DNA of 64,000 nucleotides from Rhodoluna lacicola (GTDB taxonomy: Bacteria > Actinomycetota > Actinomycetes > Actinomycetales > Microbacteriaceae), in contig NZ_CP007490.1 in assembly GCF_000699505.1 (NCBI RefSeq), positions 558,001 to 622,000 on the forward strand, given 5' to 3'. Numbering within the stretch: position 1 is the stretch's first letter; each line of letters starts with the position of its first letter. The translations under genes were made by a program, and so were the position numbers. Below the pieces are notes generated by a model. It had not been told where the DNA came from and did not search any database. It was given only the letters and a program-made list of their open reading frames with translations. Positions 16,612 to 26,185 of the stretch are shown one piece after another.

Positions 16612-18294
16612 ATGGCTGAATTCATCTATCAGATGATCAAGGCGCGCAAGGCGCACGGTGACAAGGTAATTCTTGACGACGTAACTTTGGCATTCATCCC
16701 TGGAGCAAAAATCGGTGTGGTTGGCCCTAACGGAGCGGGAAAGTCTACGGTTCTAAAAATCATGGCTGGCTTGGACACACCTTCGAATGGTGAAGCACGC
16801 CTCAGTCCCGAGTACACCGTTGGAATTTTGATGCAAGAGCCACCGCTCGATGAATCGCTAACCGTTCTGGGAAACGTAGAACTTGCTGTGAAAGACACCA
16901 AGGCCAAGCTGGATCGGTTCAACGAAATATCTGCGCTCATGTCTGAGCCAGATGCAGATTTTGACACCCTTCTTGCTGAGATGGGAACACTGCAGGAGCA
17001 AATCGATCACTTGGACGCCTGGGACTTAGATTCTCAGCTAGAGCAAGCCATGGACGCTCTCCGCTGTCCGCCCAGCGACTCGCCAGTGACCGCACTTTCT
17101 GGTGGTGAGCGCCGACGGGTTGCACTCTGCAAGTTGTTGCTAGAAAAACCTGACCTACTCTTACTTGACGAGCCGACTAACCACCTAGATGCTGAATCCG
17201 TTTTGTGGCTGGAGCAGCACCTTGCCAAGTACCCGGGTGCGGTGTTGGCTGTTACGCACGACCGATACTTCCTAGACAACGTGGCCGAATGGATTCTTGA
17301 GCTTGACCGTGGGCGCGCCTACCCTTACGAGGGAAATTACTCTACCTATCTAGAGAAGAAGCGCGAGCGTCTTGAGGTTGCTGGCAAGAAGGATGCAAAG
17401 CTGGCAAAACGCCTGAGCGAAGAATTGGATTGGGTTCGTTCATCTTCTAAAGCTCGTCAGACCAAGTCAAAGGCGCGTCTTGCACGCTACGAAGAAATGG
17501 CGGCAGAGGCGGATCGCACCAGAAAACTTGACTTTGAAGAAATTCAAATTCCGATGGGGCCTCGATTGGGTGACATCGTTATTGAGGCTAAGAACATTCA
17601 AAAAGGTTTTGATGGGCGTTCGTTGATAAGTGACTTGTCTTTCAGCCTTCCTCGAAACGGCATCGTCGGCGTGATTGGTCCAAACGGTGTTGGTAAGTCA
17701 ACTTTGTTCAAAACGATCGTTGGTTTAGAAAAGCTTGACGGTGGTGAGCTGAAAATTGGTGAAACCGTAAAGATTTCATACGTTGATCAGTCGCGCGGAG
17801 GAATTGACCCAAACAAATCACTGTGGGAAGTGGTTTCAGGGGGACTGGATTTCATTCAGGTTGGCAATCAAGAGATGCCATCGCGGGCATACGTGGCAGC
17901 ATTTGGTTTCAAAGGTCCAGATCAGCAGAAGCCAGCCGGAGTTCTCTCCGGCGGTGAACGAAACCGCTTGAACCTGGCCCTAACCCTCAAAGAGGGCGGC
18001 AACCTTTTGCTTCTAGATGAGCCAACGAATGACTTGGACGTTGAAACCCTGGGATCTCTAGAGAACGCATTGCTGGAGTTTCCGGGCTGCGCCGTGGTCA
18101 TCACGCACGATCGTTGGTTCCTAGACCGAGTTGCCTCACACATCTTGGCCTATGAGGGCAGCGACGACAATCCAGACCACTGGTATTGGTTCGAGGGAAA
18201 CTTTGAGGCCTACGAGGAAAACAAGATTGCGCGTCTTGGCCCAGATGCAGCAAAGCCGCACCGGTCAACCTACCGCAGGTTAACCCGCGACTAA
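16612..18294 (+). CDS. ettA: Energy-dependent translational throttle protein EttA (ABC-F)
   Basis: 560-aa soluble twin-ATPase that binds the ribosomal E site and gates the first elongation cycle according to ATP/ADP. Two ABC modules are visible: Walker A GPNGAGKST near residue 39 and GPNGVGKST near 360, signatures LSGGERRRVALC and LSGGERNRLNLA, and two Walker B/LLLLDEPTNHLD and LLLLDEPTNDLD stretches. The charged linker between them (KKRERLEVAGKK to ARYEEMAAE) is the P-site tRNA interaction motif region. It has an unusually long upstream region with potential structure. The 3' end overlaps the convergent aminotransferase gene by 15 bases. Confidence 0.95.
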   Translation: MAEFIYQMIKARKAHGDKVILDDVTLAFIPGAKIGVVGPNGAGKSTVLKIMAGLDTPSNGEARLSPEYTVGILMQEPPLDESLTVLGNVELAVKDTKAKLDRFNEISALMSEPDADFDTLLAEMGTLQEQIDHLDAWDLDSQLEQAMDALRCPPSDSPVTALSGGERRRVALCKLLLEKPDLLLLDEPTNHLDAESVLWLEQHLAKYPGAVLAVTHDRYFLDNVAEWILELDRGRAYPYEGNYSTYLEKKRERLEVAGKKDAKLAKRLSEELDWVRSSSKARQTKSKARLARYEEMAAEADRTRKLDFEEIQIPMGPRLGDIVIEAKNIQKGFDGRSLISDLSFSLPRNGIVGVIGPNGVGKSTLFKTIVGLEKLDGGELKIGETVKISYVDQSRGGIDPNKSLWEVVSGGLDFIQVGNQEMPSRAYVAAFGFKGPDQQKPAGVLSGGERNRLNLALTLKEGGNLLLLDEPTNDLDVETLGSLENALLEFPGCAVVITHDRWFLDRVASHILAYEGSDDNPDHWYWFEGNFEAYEENKIARLGPDAAKPHRSTYRRLTRD

Positions 18295-19635
18295 TTCCTT
18301 AATTGCTGCCTCAAACACCTCATGATGTTTTTCAACATCCGCGAGAGTCGTGGTTGGGCACATCAGCGCCATGTTGTGGAACGGTGTCAGCATGATGCCG
18401 CGGTTGGCAAGGTAAACGTGAAGGTAATCTTCTAGCTCAGGATCTGCCGCGTGGAATGCATCGGTGCCGGTCTTTGGGTATGGTTTTGCAAAACGATACT
18501 CAGCTCGTGCGCCAAGTTGGTTGATTGACCATGGCAAGTTGTATTTTTCGAAGAGCTCGTTCACTCCGTCCGTAAACACTGTTGCCAAATCAATCATGTA
18601 CTTGAAGTTTTCTTGGGTGAGAATCTTTTCTAGCGTCGCGCGCATGGCCGCAACCTGAAGGGGATTTCCAGCCAAAGTTCCGCCGACTCCACCCATGTCC
18701 ACCAAATCCAAATCTGTGCGGCTAAGAATTTTTTCAGCGAGATGTGCACTGAGTCCGTAGGTGCCAGTTGGAATTCCGCCGGCTATTGCTTTACCAATCA
18801 CAAAAACGTCCGGCTCAAGATGATCGCGCATCGTCATACCGCCGTAGCCTGCAGAAAATGTATGTGTCTCGTCAATAATCAGCAGAGCGTCATATTTTCG
18901 AGTTAGCTCTCTAACTCCTTCAAGATAGCCCGGCTCTGGAAGTACGATACCGATGTTGGTAAGTGCGGGTTCCATGAGGACCGCCGCAACGTCCCCATTC
19001 TTCAGCTGGCGTTCCAGACCTTGAAGGTCGTTAAATTCCGCAACTCTGGAGGTTTGCGTGACGTCAACCGGTGAGCCAACGTTACCTGGGCGACTCATTC
19101 CCTCACCGTCCGGGCCAACCACAATTAGCGCCTCATCGACTGAGCCGTGGTAGCAGTAGGCGTTGAATAGGATTTTTGGTTTTCCTGTGATTGCTCGAAC
19201 CAATCTGATTGCCCATCGGTTCGCGTCCGTCGCGGTTAGCGAGAAACTCCACTTGGCCATACCAAAACGCTCGGTCAGATTCTTGGCAACCCATTCCGCG
19301 TCTTCGGTTGGCAACATTGTGGTGAGGCCACCAAGGTCCTTGACTCGATGGGTGATTGCCTCGACGACTGCTGGAGCAGAGTGCCCCGCCATCGCCCCGG
19401 TGTCACCCAGCGCAAAGTCGATGTACTCATTTCCGTCGATGTCCCAAATTCTGTTTCCAGATGCGCGATCTAAGTAAATCGGAAAGCCACCGGCTTTCTT
19501 GTTCATCCAAGTCATTGGAACTTTGCCGAAAAGGTGGTCAGCTCTTTCGAAAGCTGCTCGAGACTTTGGATTGCGCGCATAAAAAGTTTGCTGCTCGCGC
19601 TCGTTTAGTTTTGCAAGTTTTTCTCTGCTGATCAT
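18280..19635 (-). CDS. Class III aminotransferase (GSA-aminomutase-like)
   Basis: 451-aa PLP enzyme with the class III pattern: GNEYIDFALGDTGAMAGHS, the cofactor-binding IIDETHTFSAGYGG, and the Schiff-base lysine in VFVIGKAIAGGIPTG. The closest named subgroup by eye is the glutamate-1-semialdehyde aminomutase-like branch, but the substrate is unknown; omega-amino acids or diamines are possible. Start is taken as ATG at 19635 (MISREKLAKL), four bases after the tesB stop; an upstream in-frame start would run back into tesB. Likely translationally linked to tesB. Confidence 0.85.
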   Translation of the reverse strand: MISREKLAKLNEREQQTFYARNPKSRAAFERADHLFGKVPMTWMNKKAGGFPIYLDRASGNRIWDIDGNEYIDFALGDTGAMAGHSAPAVVEAITHRVKDLGGLTTMLPTEDAEWVAKNLTERFGMAKWSFSLTATDANRWAIRLVRAITGKPKILFNAYCYHGSVDEALIVVGPDGEGMSRPGNVGSPVDVTQTSRVAEFNDLQGLERQLKNGDVAAVLMEPALTNIGIVLPEPGYLEGVRELTRKYDALLIIDETHTFSAGYGGMTMRDHLEPDVFVIGKAIAGGIPTGTYGLSAHLAEKILSRTDLDLVDMGGVGGTLAGNPLQVAAMRATLEKILTQENFKYMIDLATVFTDGVNELFEKYNLPWSINQLGARAEYRFAKPYPKTGTDAFHAADPELEDYLHVYLANRGIMLTPFHNMALMCPTTTLADVEKHHEVFEAAIKELVAG

Positions 19636-19639
19636 TTTT

Positions 19640-20542
19640 CTATTTTGCCAGTTCTGGAATGCGAACCATTCCCTCTTGTGCGACTGTTGCAATAAGTTCG
19701 CCGCGGCCATTGAATATTTTTCCTAAAGCCAAACCTCGACCACCTTGAGCACTAGGGGACTCTTGTACATAGAGCATCCATTGATCAACTCTTGCAGGCC
19801 GATGAAACCACATGGCGTGATCGAGGCTCGCCGACTTTAGACCGGGGTGTGACCAAGCGATTCCATGCCTTCGGTAGATGCTTTCGAGAATTGAATAATC
19901 GCTGGCATAGGCCAGTGCTGCAGTGTGGAGTTCTGGCTGATCTGGTAAGTCACCCAAGGCTTTCAACCAAACGGCTTGATGGGCAACCGGCTTGCCTTCT
20001 ACTTTGAAGTAGATTGGCGAACCTACGTGACGCATGTCAAAGGGTCTTGCTTTGGACCAATATTGCGCAACCGGGTGAGGATTGTCTCCCATCACATCAG
20101 CGGCACTGGGCAGGGATTCCGGGTCGGGAACATCCGTGGGGAAATCGTCTTGATGTTCCAGCCCCGGATCATGTACCTGGAATGAAGCGATCATTGAGAA
20201 AATCGCTTCATCTTTTTGAAAGGCCTGCACGCGGCGAGTGCTAAAAGACCGGCCGTCTCGAAGCCTGTCCACTGAGAATTTAATTGGCAGATTTATGTCA
20301 CCCGGACGAAGAAAGTATCCGTGCATTGAATGAACTTTGCGATTTTCAATTGTTCGAGTTGCAGCTACAAGACTCTGAGCCAAAACCTGACCGCCAAAGA
20401 CTCTTCCGTGCGGCATCCATTGACTTGGCCCTAGAAAGACATCCTCTTTGGAGCTCGGGTCATCGAGTTTTTCTAGATCCAAGGTGCTGATCATTTCTGC
20501 TAGCGGATCCACAGGAATCTTAGGATTCAAGATTTTGCTCAA
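19640..20542 (-). CDS. tesB: Acyl-CoA thioesterase II
   Basis: 300-aa double-hotdog thioesterase that hydrolyses medium to long acyl-CoA. Motifs match TesB: PHGRVFGGQVLAQSL in the first domain, HSMHGYFLRPGD, and the second-domain SLDHAMWFHRP with SPSAQGGRGLALG near the end. Starts at TTG. It is divergent from a gene of unknown function 45 bases away and followed at once by an aminotransferase on the same strand. Confidence 0.93.
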   Translation of the reverse strand: MSKILNPKIPVDPLAEMISTLDLEKLDDPSSKEDVFLGPSQWMPHGRVFGGQVLAQSLVAATRTIENRKVHSMHGYFLRPGDINLPIKFSVDRLRDGRSFSTRRVQAFQKDEAIFSMIASFQVHDPGLEHQDDFPTDVPDPESLPSAADVMGDNPHPVAQYWSKARPFDMRHVGSPIYFKVEGKPVAHQAVWLKALGDLPDQPELHTAALAYASDYSILESIYRRHGIAWSHPGLKSASLDHAMWFHRPARVDQWMLYVQESPSAQGGRGLALGKIFNGRGELIATVAQEGMVRIPELAK

Positions 20543-20587
20543 TTCTTTAGGGCAACATCGCTCTACACAGGCTAGTTTAGACAGGTC

Positions 20588-21253
20588 ATGATTAACCCAT
20601 TCTCACTAGCCGATGAACATACTGCGGTGGATCTGCAAGCGTATTTGTCCAGAGCAAAAAGACTTGATCCAGATGGCCTGGTGCGCCTGAGGGCATTTGG
20701 CTCGGTATTAGCGGCATACGTCGCACCTATTTACTCGGGAAACCTTATGGATTCAGGACCTACCGTGCTGGGGCTGCGCACTTGCGAGCTTGCCGAACCG
20801 GCAGAAGTTGATGTGCTGGTGCCTATCGGTGCCGTTCAAGAGCGACTTGCCCGGTTGGTTGGTCAAGGTGACGAAACCGCAGAATTCAAGATCCAATTGC
20901 TCGAAACTCAGCGAGCACCGTGGGCCGGAATTTCTCCGCCCCGACAGGGTTGGCAGCAGGTTGGCACCATTAATGAATCTCGACTCACACAAATTGCGCG
21001 CGACGGAATTGCCGAAGTGGCAGCCTCGCTGCCCGAATCAGTGGGCGGGCCAATTGCCGCCAGAATTCGTGGAGAGATCTGGGGTAGGGGCATTGACCTT
21101 GAGAGCAAGGTGCCTACCGGTGCAGCATTTGCCGCAGCGGGTTTAGGTTTTCTAACTGAGAATGAAGAGGTGGGTTTGTACGTTGCCGAGGGATGGATTC
21201 GACTGTCCAGCGAGCACGGTCACGTACTGGCTAAAGCGGCAACAAAGTTTTAA
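20588..21253 (+). CDS. Conserved actinobacterial protein of unknown function
   Basis: 221 aa, soluble, without signal peptide, membrane segment or a motif I recognise. The N-terminal half is helix-rich (TAVDLQAYLSRAKRLDP, then RLRAFGSVLAAYVA), the middle contains Trp/Pro-rich WAGISPPRQGWQQVG, and a C-terminal Ala/Gly-rich part includes TGAAFAAAGLGFL. The layout with a globin and MscS-type channel following on the other strand gives no clear hint. Its stop abuts the globin stop exactly (convergent). Codon usage looks like that of its neighbours. Confidence 0.55.
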   Translation: MINPFSLADEHTAVDLQAYLSRAKRLDPDGLVRLRAFGSVLAAYVAPIYSGNLMDSGPTVLGLRTCELAEPAEVDVLVPIGAVQERLARLVGQGDETAEFKIQLLETQRAPWAGISPPRQGWQQVGTINESRLTQIARDGIAEVAASLPESVGGPIAARIRGEIWGRGIDLESKVPTGAAFAAAGLGFLTENEEVGLYVAEGWIRLSSEHGHVLAKAATKF

Positions 21254-21703
21254 CTATTCGTCAAAGCTATTAAGCATGGCCGTGGCCGCTCGATCAAAGT
21301 AAGCCCACATCTCGGCTTGATGCAGGGGGCTCAGTCCCACCGATTCAACTGCAGAGCGCATGTGCATAAGCCAATGCTCACGAGCTTGGGGGTTTATCTT
21401 AAAGGGATTGTGTCGCATTCTTAATCTGGGATGCCCACGAAGTTCTTGGTAGGTGGTTGGACCGCCCCAGTACTGTTCTAGAAATAATTGCAACCGTTCG
21501 GCAGCAGGCCCTAGGTCTTCCTCTGGGTACATGGGCCGCAAAATCTCATCAGCCGCTACGCCTTCGTAAAATTTCGCCGCGATTTTTCTAAAGGTTTCTT
21601 TTCCGCCAACGAGTTCGTAGAAATTTCCCCCTACGGCTTCACCGTTCAAGCCGCGGATGCGGATGGTTTCGACACGGGCGGCGTCTTCGAACTCATTCGA
21701 CAC
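21254..21703 (-). CDS. glbO: Group II truncated haemoglobin (trHbO-like)
   Basis: 149-aa 2-on-2 globin. The typical trHbO core is present: NFYELVGGKETFRKIAAKFYEGV, MYPEEDLGPAAERLQLFLEQYWGG, then RGHPRLRMRHNPFKI with the proximal histidine and WLMHM carrying the G8 tryptophan. These proteins bind oxygen or NO and protect respiration. The first 20 residues form a family-typical extension. It lies one base downstream of the MscS-type gene stop on the same strand, so the two are probably co-transcribed. Confidence 0.92.
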   Translation of the reverse strand: MSNEFEDAARVETIRIRGLNGEAVGGNFYELVGGKETFRKIAAKFYEGVAADEILRPMYPEEDLGPAAERLQLFLEQYWGGPTTYQELRGHPRLRMRHNPFKINPQAREHWLMHMRSAVESVGLSPLHQAEMWAYFDRAATAMLNSFDE

Positions 21704-22330
21704 TTATTTCTTCGCTCTCTTTTTGGTTTCTTTTTGCCCTTCGCTGCCTTTATGAGAAGAGTTTCCAACCCTTAGGATTTCACCATTGCGCACGTACCAA
21801 AGCGTGCCATTTGAGTCTCGAACCTGAGTGATGCGCAGGCCCACGTTTTCAACGACTCCACTTGCTTCACCCAGATCTACTGCATCACCAATGCCGTATT
21901 GATCCTCGAAGACAATAAAAAGTCCTGACAATAGATCGCGCACAATGTTCTGTGCTCCAAAGCCGAGTGCTGCACCTAAAATTCCGGCTCCGGCGATTAG
22001 TGCTCCCACGGCGACGCCCAGTTCGCTCAGAATCATGGTTCCGCTGACTACGTAGATGCTCCAGGTGATGAAGTTACTAAGCACTGAGCCAAGTGTTTTT
22101 GCGCGAAGAACCAGTCGTTCTGGATTCATGGCAACAGTGATGCTCTTGGCGCCCGCTTGCCCATTCTTTTTTGCACCTGAGGCTATGCCCTTTACAACCC
22201 GCTTCACAGAGACCAGCAGTAGAGCTCGCAAAACAATCGCACCAATCAGGATCAGTGAAATTCGAATAAGCGTGGACCAATCCTGCCAAGCCATTTGAAG
22301 CCAATTAGTAAAAGCTGCGTATGAATCCAT
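21704..22330 (-). CDS. Short MscS-family mechanosensitive channel
   Basis: 208 aa with two N-terminal hydrophobic helices (about residues 21-41 and 85-112), the pore helix GAGILGAALGFGAQNIVRDL, and the beta domain FEDQYGIGDAVDLGEASGVVENVGLR. It opens under membrane tension to release solutes. Compared with E. coli MscS (286 aa) it stops after the beta domain and replaces the alpha/beta cage by a short Lys-rich tail (QKETKKRAKK), so the cytoplasmic chamber is reduced. Forms a unit with the globin gene. Confidence 0.87.
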   Translation of the reverse strand: MDSYAAFTNWLQMAWQDWSTLIRISLILIGAIVLRALLLVSVKRVVKGIASGAKKNGQAGAKSITVAMNPERLVLRAKTLGSVLSNFITWSIYVVSGTMILSELGVAVGALIAGAGILGAALGFGAQNIVRDLLSGLFIVFEDQYGIGDAVDLGEASGVVENVGLRITQVRDSNGTLWYVRNGEILRVGNSSHKGSEGQKETKKRAKK

Positions 22331-22357
22331 CGTTATACCTTTTGCTAGCGAATGTTC

Positions 22358-24913
22358 CTAGTTTTGCAAGTCTCGTTGTTGGGCCCTAAGGGCTCGTTCG
22401 ACGCTGGAGAGCGATTCAACCAAGATTCTGCGAAGTGCAGGAATCTCTGCGATTTCTGGGTGATCTATCCATTCACGCGTTTTCTCTGCCAGGGAATCAC
22501 TTGCCAAGGGAAGCGGATACAGATTTTCAATTAGATACTCTGCAATTTTGAAAGTATTGCTGTTCCAGATGCGAACCGAATTTTCAAAGTATTTGTCCAC
22601 AAATGGCTCAAGTAGCTCAGGATTCAGCACTCTCACGAAGCCAAGGCTTGCAGCATCTACAAGGATGTTCGAAAGATCGTGTGTTTCCGTTAGGGTTTTC
22701 CAGGCAACCGCCTTATCGGTTTGAGTTGGGAGCATTGCGCGGGCACCTGCAGCGGCTTTTTGCCCATTGGAAGTGTTGTCTGCCTTGAGCGCCGCTTCAA
22801 TCTGTTCTGCGTCAGCGCGGCCACCCACGACCAATCCGGAAAGCAGTTCCCAACCAAGATCGGCATCGATGGTTAGGCCAGCTAACTTCTTGATGCCATT
22901 TCGAATTGCTGATAGTTCATCGAGTAGGTCCTGAGTATTTGCGAAAAGCGCAAAAAATTTGATGAATTGAAGCTGGGCATCTGAACCTGGCTGGGCATTC
23001 TCGGCAAGTCTTAGTAGCCCGGATCCCACCTCGCTGATTATCTGATCACGATGCACAGGGGCAACAAATTGGTAAGCGGCCGTCACCAATTGACGAAGCA
23101 ACGTCAACATGGTTGTTGATTCTGTTTCAGTAGCAATGTTGCTCAGTACCAGCCGTACAAAATCCCTTGGGCATACTTCGGCGTCTCGGGTGGCGTCCCA
23201 GGCGGCTCCCCAAATGAGCGTTCGCGCAAGTGAATCCTCAAAATTTGAAAGATTGTCTAGCGCCGTTGCCCATGACTTTTCATCGAGTCGAATCTTGGCA
23301 TATGCAAGGTCGTCGTCATTTAGCAACACTAGATCTGGAAGGTGCTGACCAACCAGTTCAGAAATTTTGGTGATTTCGCCATCGATGTCGGTTTCCAATC
23401 GGTGAACCCGCTTCAGCGTTTCATCAACTAAATTGTAGAAACCAATTGCCATGCGGTGTGGTCTAAGCGTAGGGTGCTCTTCAATTGCAGTTTGTTCAAC
23501 CAAGAATTCAGTAATAACCCCTAATTCATCTGTGGCGATGCGTGGTCGAAGGGTGTTCACCCCTGCGGTTTCTAGCCAAAGCTTTGACCAGCTGCGAAGC
23601 TCTCTTCCGGAAGTTGCCTCGAGCTCCACCAGCAAGTCATTGAGCTGGGTGTTTTGGTAGGCATGCTTCTTGAAGTAATTGGCTACTCCAGATAAAAATT
23701 CTTCTTGGCCCACCCAAGCAACAAGTTGCTTAAGGACCGATGCGCCCTTGGCATAAGTAATTCCATCAAAGTTCACCTGAACATCTTCAAGATCATTTAT
23801 CTCGGCAACAATTGGATGTGTAGAAGGCAATTGATCTTGCCTGTACGCCCATGATTTTTCCAGTGCTGTAAACGTGGTCCAGGCACCGTGCCACTCTGTT
23901 GCTTCTGCGGTGGCAAGCGTGGACGCGTACTCTGCGAAAGACTCGTTAAGCCACAGGTCATTCCACCACTTCATGGTTACTAGGTCACCAAACCACATGT
24001 GGGCAAGTTCGTGAAGGATAGTTACCACTCGGCGTTCACGTATGGCATCGGTTACTTTTGACCGGAACACGTAGCTCTCTGTAAAGGTCACTGCGCCAGC
24101 GTTTTCCATCGCTCCCGCATTAAATTCCGGAACAAATAATTGGTCATACTTTTCGAATGGGTATGGGTAGTCAAACGCCTTCTCGAAAAACTCAAAACCC
24201 TGGCGGGTTTTTTCAAATATGTATTCGGCATCCATGTATTGCGATAGCGAAGCACGGCTGAATACGCCAAGCGGAATGATCCTTCCGTTTGAACTGGTGA
24301 GCTGACTGCGGGTTTCAACATACGGTCCCGCAATTAGAGCCGTGATATAGCTAGAAATAATTGGCGTTGGCTCAAACTTCCAAAGCGACTTTTTATCATC
24401 TATTGCAACCGGCGTAGGTGTGGTTTGGTTAGAAACCACCTTCCAATAGCTTGGGGCAGTTACGTTGAACTGGAAATTGGCCTTTAGATCTGGCTGCTCA
24501 AACACGGCGAAAACGCGACGCGAATCTGGAACTTCGAATTGTGTATATAGGTATACCTCGCCATCAACCGGATCAACAAATCTGTGTAGTCCCTCGCCCG
24601 TGTTCATGTAATTTGCCGTTGCTTCCACGAGAAGCTCGTTTTCGGCTGCTAAGTCGTCTAACTGGATCCGCACGCCGTCGGAAACCTGACGAACGTCAAG
24701 CTCTCTTCCATTCAGAACAACTTTCTGAACAGAGTGGGTAATTGCATCAATGAATGTACTGCTACCAGTTTTGCTTGCAGAAAATTTCACTTTGGTGGTG
24801 GAGCCATAATTGGAATCGTCGCTAGTCAAATCCAGATGAATCTCGTAACTCGAAACTTTGATTAGGGAAGCGCGCTCCTGGGCTTCTTTTCGAGTGAGGT
24901 TTTCGCCTGGCAT
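22358..24913 (-). CDS. pepN: Aminopeptidase N (M1 family)
   Basis: 851-aa zinc metallopeptidase that removes N-terminal residues from peptides. The substrate motif GAMEN is in FNAGAMENAGAV near residue 260, and the zinc site is HELAHMWFGDLV followed by NESFAEY (HEXXH-18-E). The C-terminal half is the long helical ERAP1-like domain. Length is standard for actinobacterial PepN. GGAG sits five bases before ATG. Cytoplasmic: no signal peptide. Confidence 0.95.
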   Translation of the reverse strand: MPGENLTRKEAQERASLIKVSSYEIHLDLTSDDSNYGSTTKVKFSASKTGSSTFIDAITHSVQKVVLNGRELDVRQVSDGVRIQLDDLAAENELLVEATANYMNTGEGLHRFVDPVDGEVYLYTQFEVPDSRRVFAVFEQPDLKANFQFNVTAPSYWKVVSNQTTPTPVAIDDKKSLWKFEPTPIISSYITALIAGPYVETRSQLTSSNGRIIPLGVFSRASLSQYMDAEYIFEKTRQGFEFFEKAFDYPYPFEKYDQLFVPEFNAGAMENAGAVTFTESYVFRSKVTDAIRERRVVTILHELAHMWFGDLVTMKWWNDLWLNESFAEYASTLATAEATEWHGAWTTFTALEKSWAYRQDQLPSTHPIVAEINDLEDVQVNFDGITYAKGASVLKQLVAWVGQEEFLSGVANYFKKHAYQNTQLNDLLVELEATSGRELRSWSKLWLETAGVNTLRPRIATDELGVITEFLVEQTAIEEHPTLRPHRMAIGFYNLVDETLKRVHRLETDIDGEITKISELVGQHLPDLVLLNDDDLAYAKIRLDEKSWATALDNLSNFEDSLARTLIWGAAWDATRDAEVCPRDFVRLVLSNIATETESTTMLTLLRQLVTAAYQFVAPVHRDQIISEVGSGLLRLAENAQPGSDAQLQFIKFFALFANTQDLLDELSAIRNGIKKLAGLTIDADLGWELLSGLVVGGRADAEQIEAALKADNTSNGQKAAAGARAMLPTQTDKAVAWKTLTETHDLSNILVDAASLGFVRVLNPELLEPFVDKYFENSVRIWNSNTFKIAEYLIENLYPLPLASDSLAEKTREWIDHPEIAEIPALRRILVESLSSVERALRAQQRDLQN

Positions 24914-24970
24914 GGATACTCCGTTTATGAAGGGTTTGTTACGGCAAGCCTAATCGTTTGATTTCTAGGG

Positions 24971-24976
24971 GATAAT
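24971..24976 (+). promoter_or_regulatory. -10 hexamer GATAAT for the antiporter gene
   Basis: GATAAT, six bases (CGAGAG), then ATG. Five of six bases match TATAAT; the spacing implies a leaderless mRNA. Confidence 0.45.
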
Positions 24977-24982
24977 CGAGAG

Positions 24983-26176
24983 ATGGGGATGGTGTTCACC
25001 GCGACAAATTCGACATGGGTCGAAAGTATGGCCCTTGCCGAAATCGGCTTAGTGCTCCTAGGACTAGGTGTGGCTGCATACATCGCTGTTCGAGTAAAGA
25101 TTTCAGTAGTGCCTTTTTATTTGGTAATCGGCCTCATGCTTGGAAAAGGGGGGCTATACCCACTTGACTTGAGTGAAACATTTCTTGATACCGGCGCTCA
25201 ACTAGGTGCAATTCTGCTGCTACTGATGCTTGGCCTTGAGCACTCGGGTCCAAATCTGGCCTCGGCGTTCATGGAACGTAAATCCATTGGAGCAATAGAT
25301 TTCGCTTTGAATGCGGTCCCTGGAGCGCTAATTGGGTTGTTGCTTGGTTGGGGAATACTGGGCGCCGTGGTTTTAGGTGGAATCACTTATGTGAGCTCTT
25401 CGGGAATCGCTTCGCAGATGATGAAGGAAACTGGTTGGCAACGCTCCGAGGTTTCTCGAAGGGTCACCACGGTACTGGTGGTTGAAGATTTGACCCTGGC
25501 TCCTTACTTACCTCTGCTCACGACCTTGGTCGCTGGTGCAGGAGCAATCGCCGGATTCCTATCGGTCAGTTTTGCGCTTTTAGTCACCGCAATTGCGCTG
25601 ATTATTTCTTTCAAAGGTGAAAACGCCCTTGGCAAAATACTCAATACCCAAGCCCAAGGTGGCCTACTTCTGACTGTCTTTGGTGCTGCGCTGCTGGCTG
25701 CCGGCTCAGCTGAGTTAGTTGGCTTCTCGTCTGCCGTTGCAGCTTTTCTCGTGGGGCTTGCGTTGACGGGAGAGGTTGCCTTGGCGGTTCGACTTAGGCT
25801 TTCTCCACTGCGAGATCTTTTTGCAGCAATTTTCTTTTTGTTCTTTGGTCTAAGTGTTTCACCCGTGGAAATGTTGCCGGTATTGCCGCTTGCACTTCTG
25901 CTAGCGGTTTTGGGTATTGCTGGAAAGATGTATGTGGGTTGGAACATCGCAAAAGACATGTCTGATGGTTCAGCTTGGAAAAGAGCTGGGGCGTTCCTGA
26001 TTCCGCGCGGTGAGTTCTCAATTGTCATAGCAGGTCTTGCTGCATCGACTAGCTTTGGTAGTCAGTTACAAGCACTAACCATCACCTACGTGCTGCTAAC
26101 TTCAATCGCCGCCTCAATTGTGCTTCGAGCAGTTCGCAGTAGCTTCGAACGCGCCAGAGCCAAATCAAAGGCTTAA
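24983..26176 (+). CDS. Cation:proton antiporter (CPA2/Kef-like)
   Basis: 397 aa, almost wholly hydrophobic with around a dozen helices, in the Na+/H+ exchanger fold. The family motif LGAILLLLMLGLEHSGPNL near residues 74-92, SSSGIASQMMKE, and FFLFFGLSVSPVEMLP match KefB/CPA2 membrane domains. There is no C-terminal RCK/TrkA-N domain, so it is the membrane part only. The transported ion (K+ or Na+) cannot be read from sequence. rpiB follows nine bases later but has its own promoter-like hexamer. Confidence 0.87.
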   Translation: MGMVFTATNSTWVESMALAEIGLVLLGLGVAAYIAVRVKISVVPFYLVIGLMLGKGGLYPLDLSETFLDTGAQLGAILLLLMLGLEHSGPNLASAFMERKSIGAIDFALNAVPGALIGLLLGWGILGAVVLGGITYVSSSGIASQMMKETGWQRSEVSRRVTTVLVVEDLTLAPYLPLLTTLVAGAGAIAGFLSVSFALLVTAIALIISFKGENALGKILNTQAQGGLLLTVFGAALLAAGSAELVGFSSAVAAFLVGLALTGEVALAVRLRLSPLRDLFAAIFFLFFGLSVSPVEMLPVLPLALLLAVLGIAGKMYVGWNIAKDMSDGSAWKRAGAFLIPRGEFSIVIAGLAASTSFGSQLQALTITYVLLTSIAASIVLRAVRSSFERARAKSKA

Positions 26177-26179
26177 ACT
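26174..26179 (+). promoter_or_regulatory. -10 hexamer TAAACT for rpiB
   Basis: TAAACT, six bases (AAGAGC), then the rpiB ATG. It overlaps the stop codon of the preceding antiporter gene. Confidence 0.5.
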
Positions 26180-26185
26180 AAGAGC

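Noticed and set aside
25504-26028. 174-aa minus-strand open frame inside the antiporter gene
   Set aside because: Antisense to a clear membrane transporter and without any domain; composition reflects complementing hydrophobic codons.
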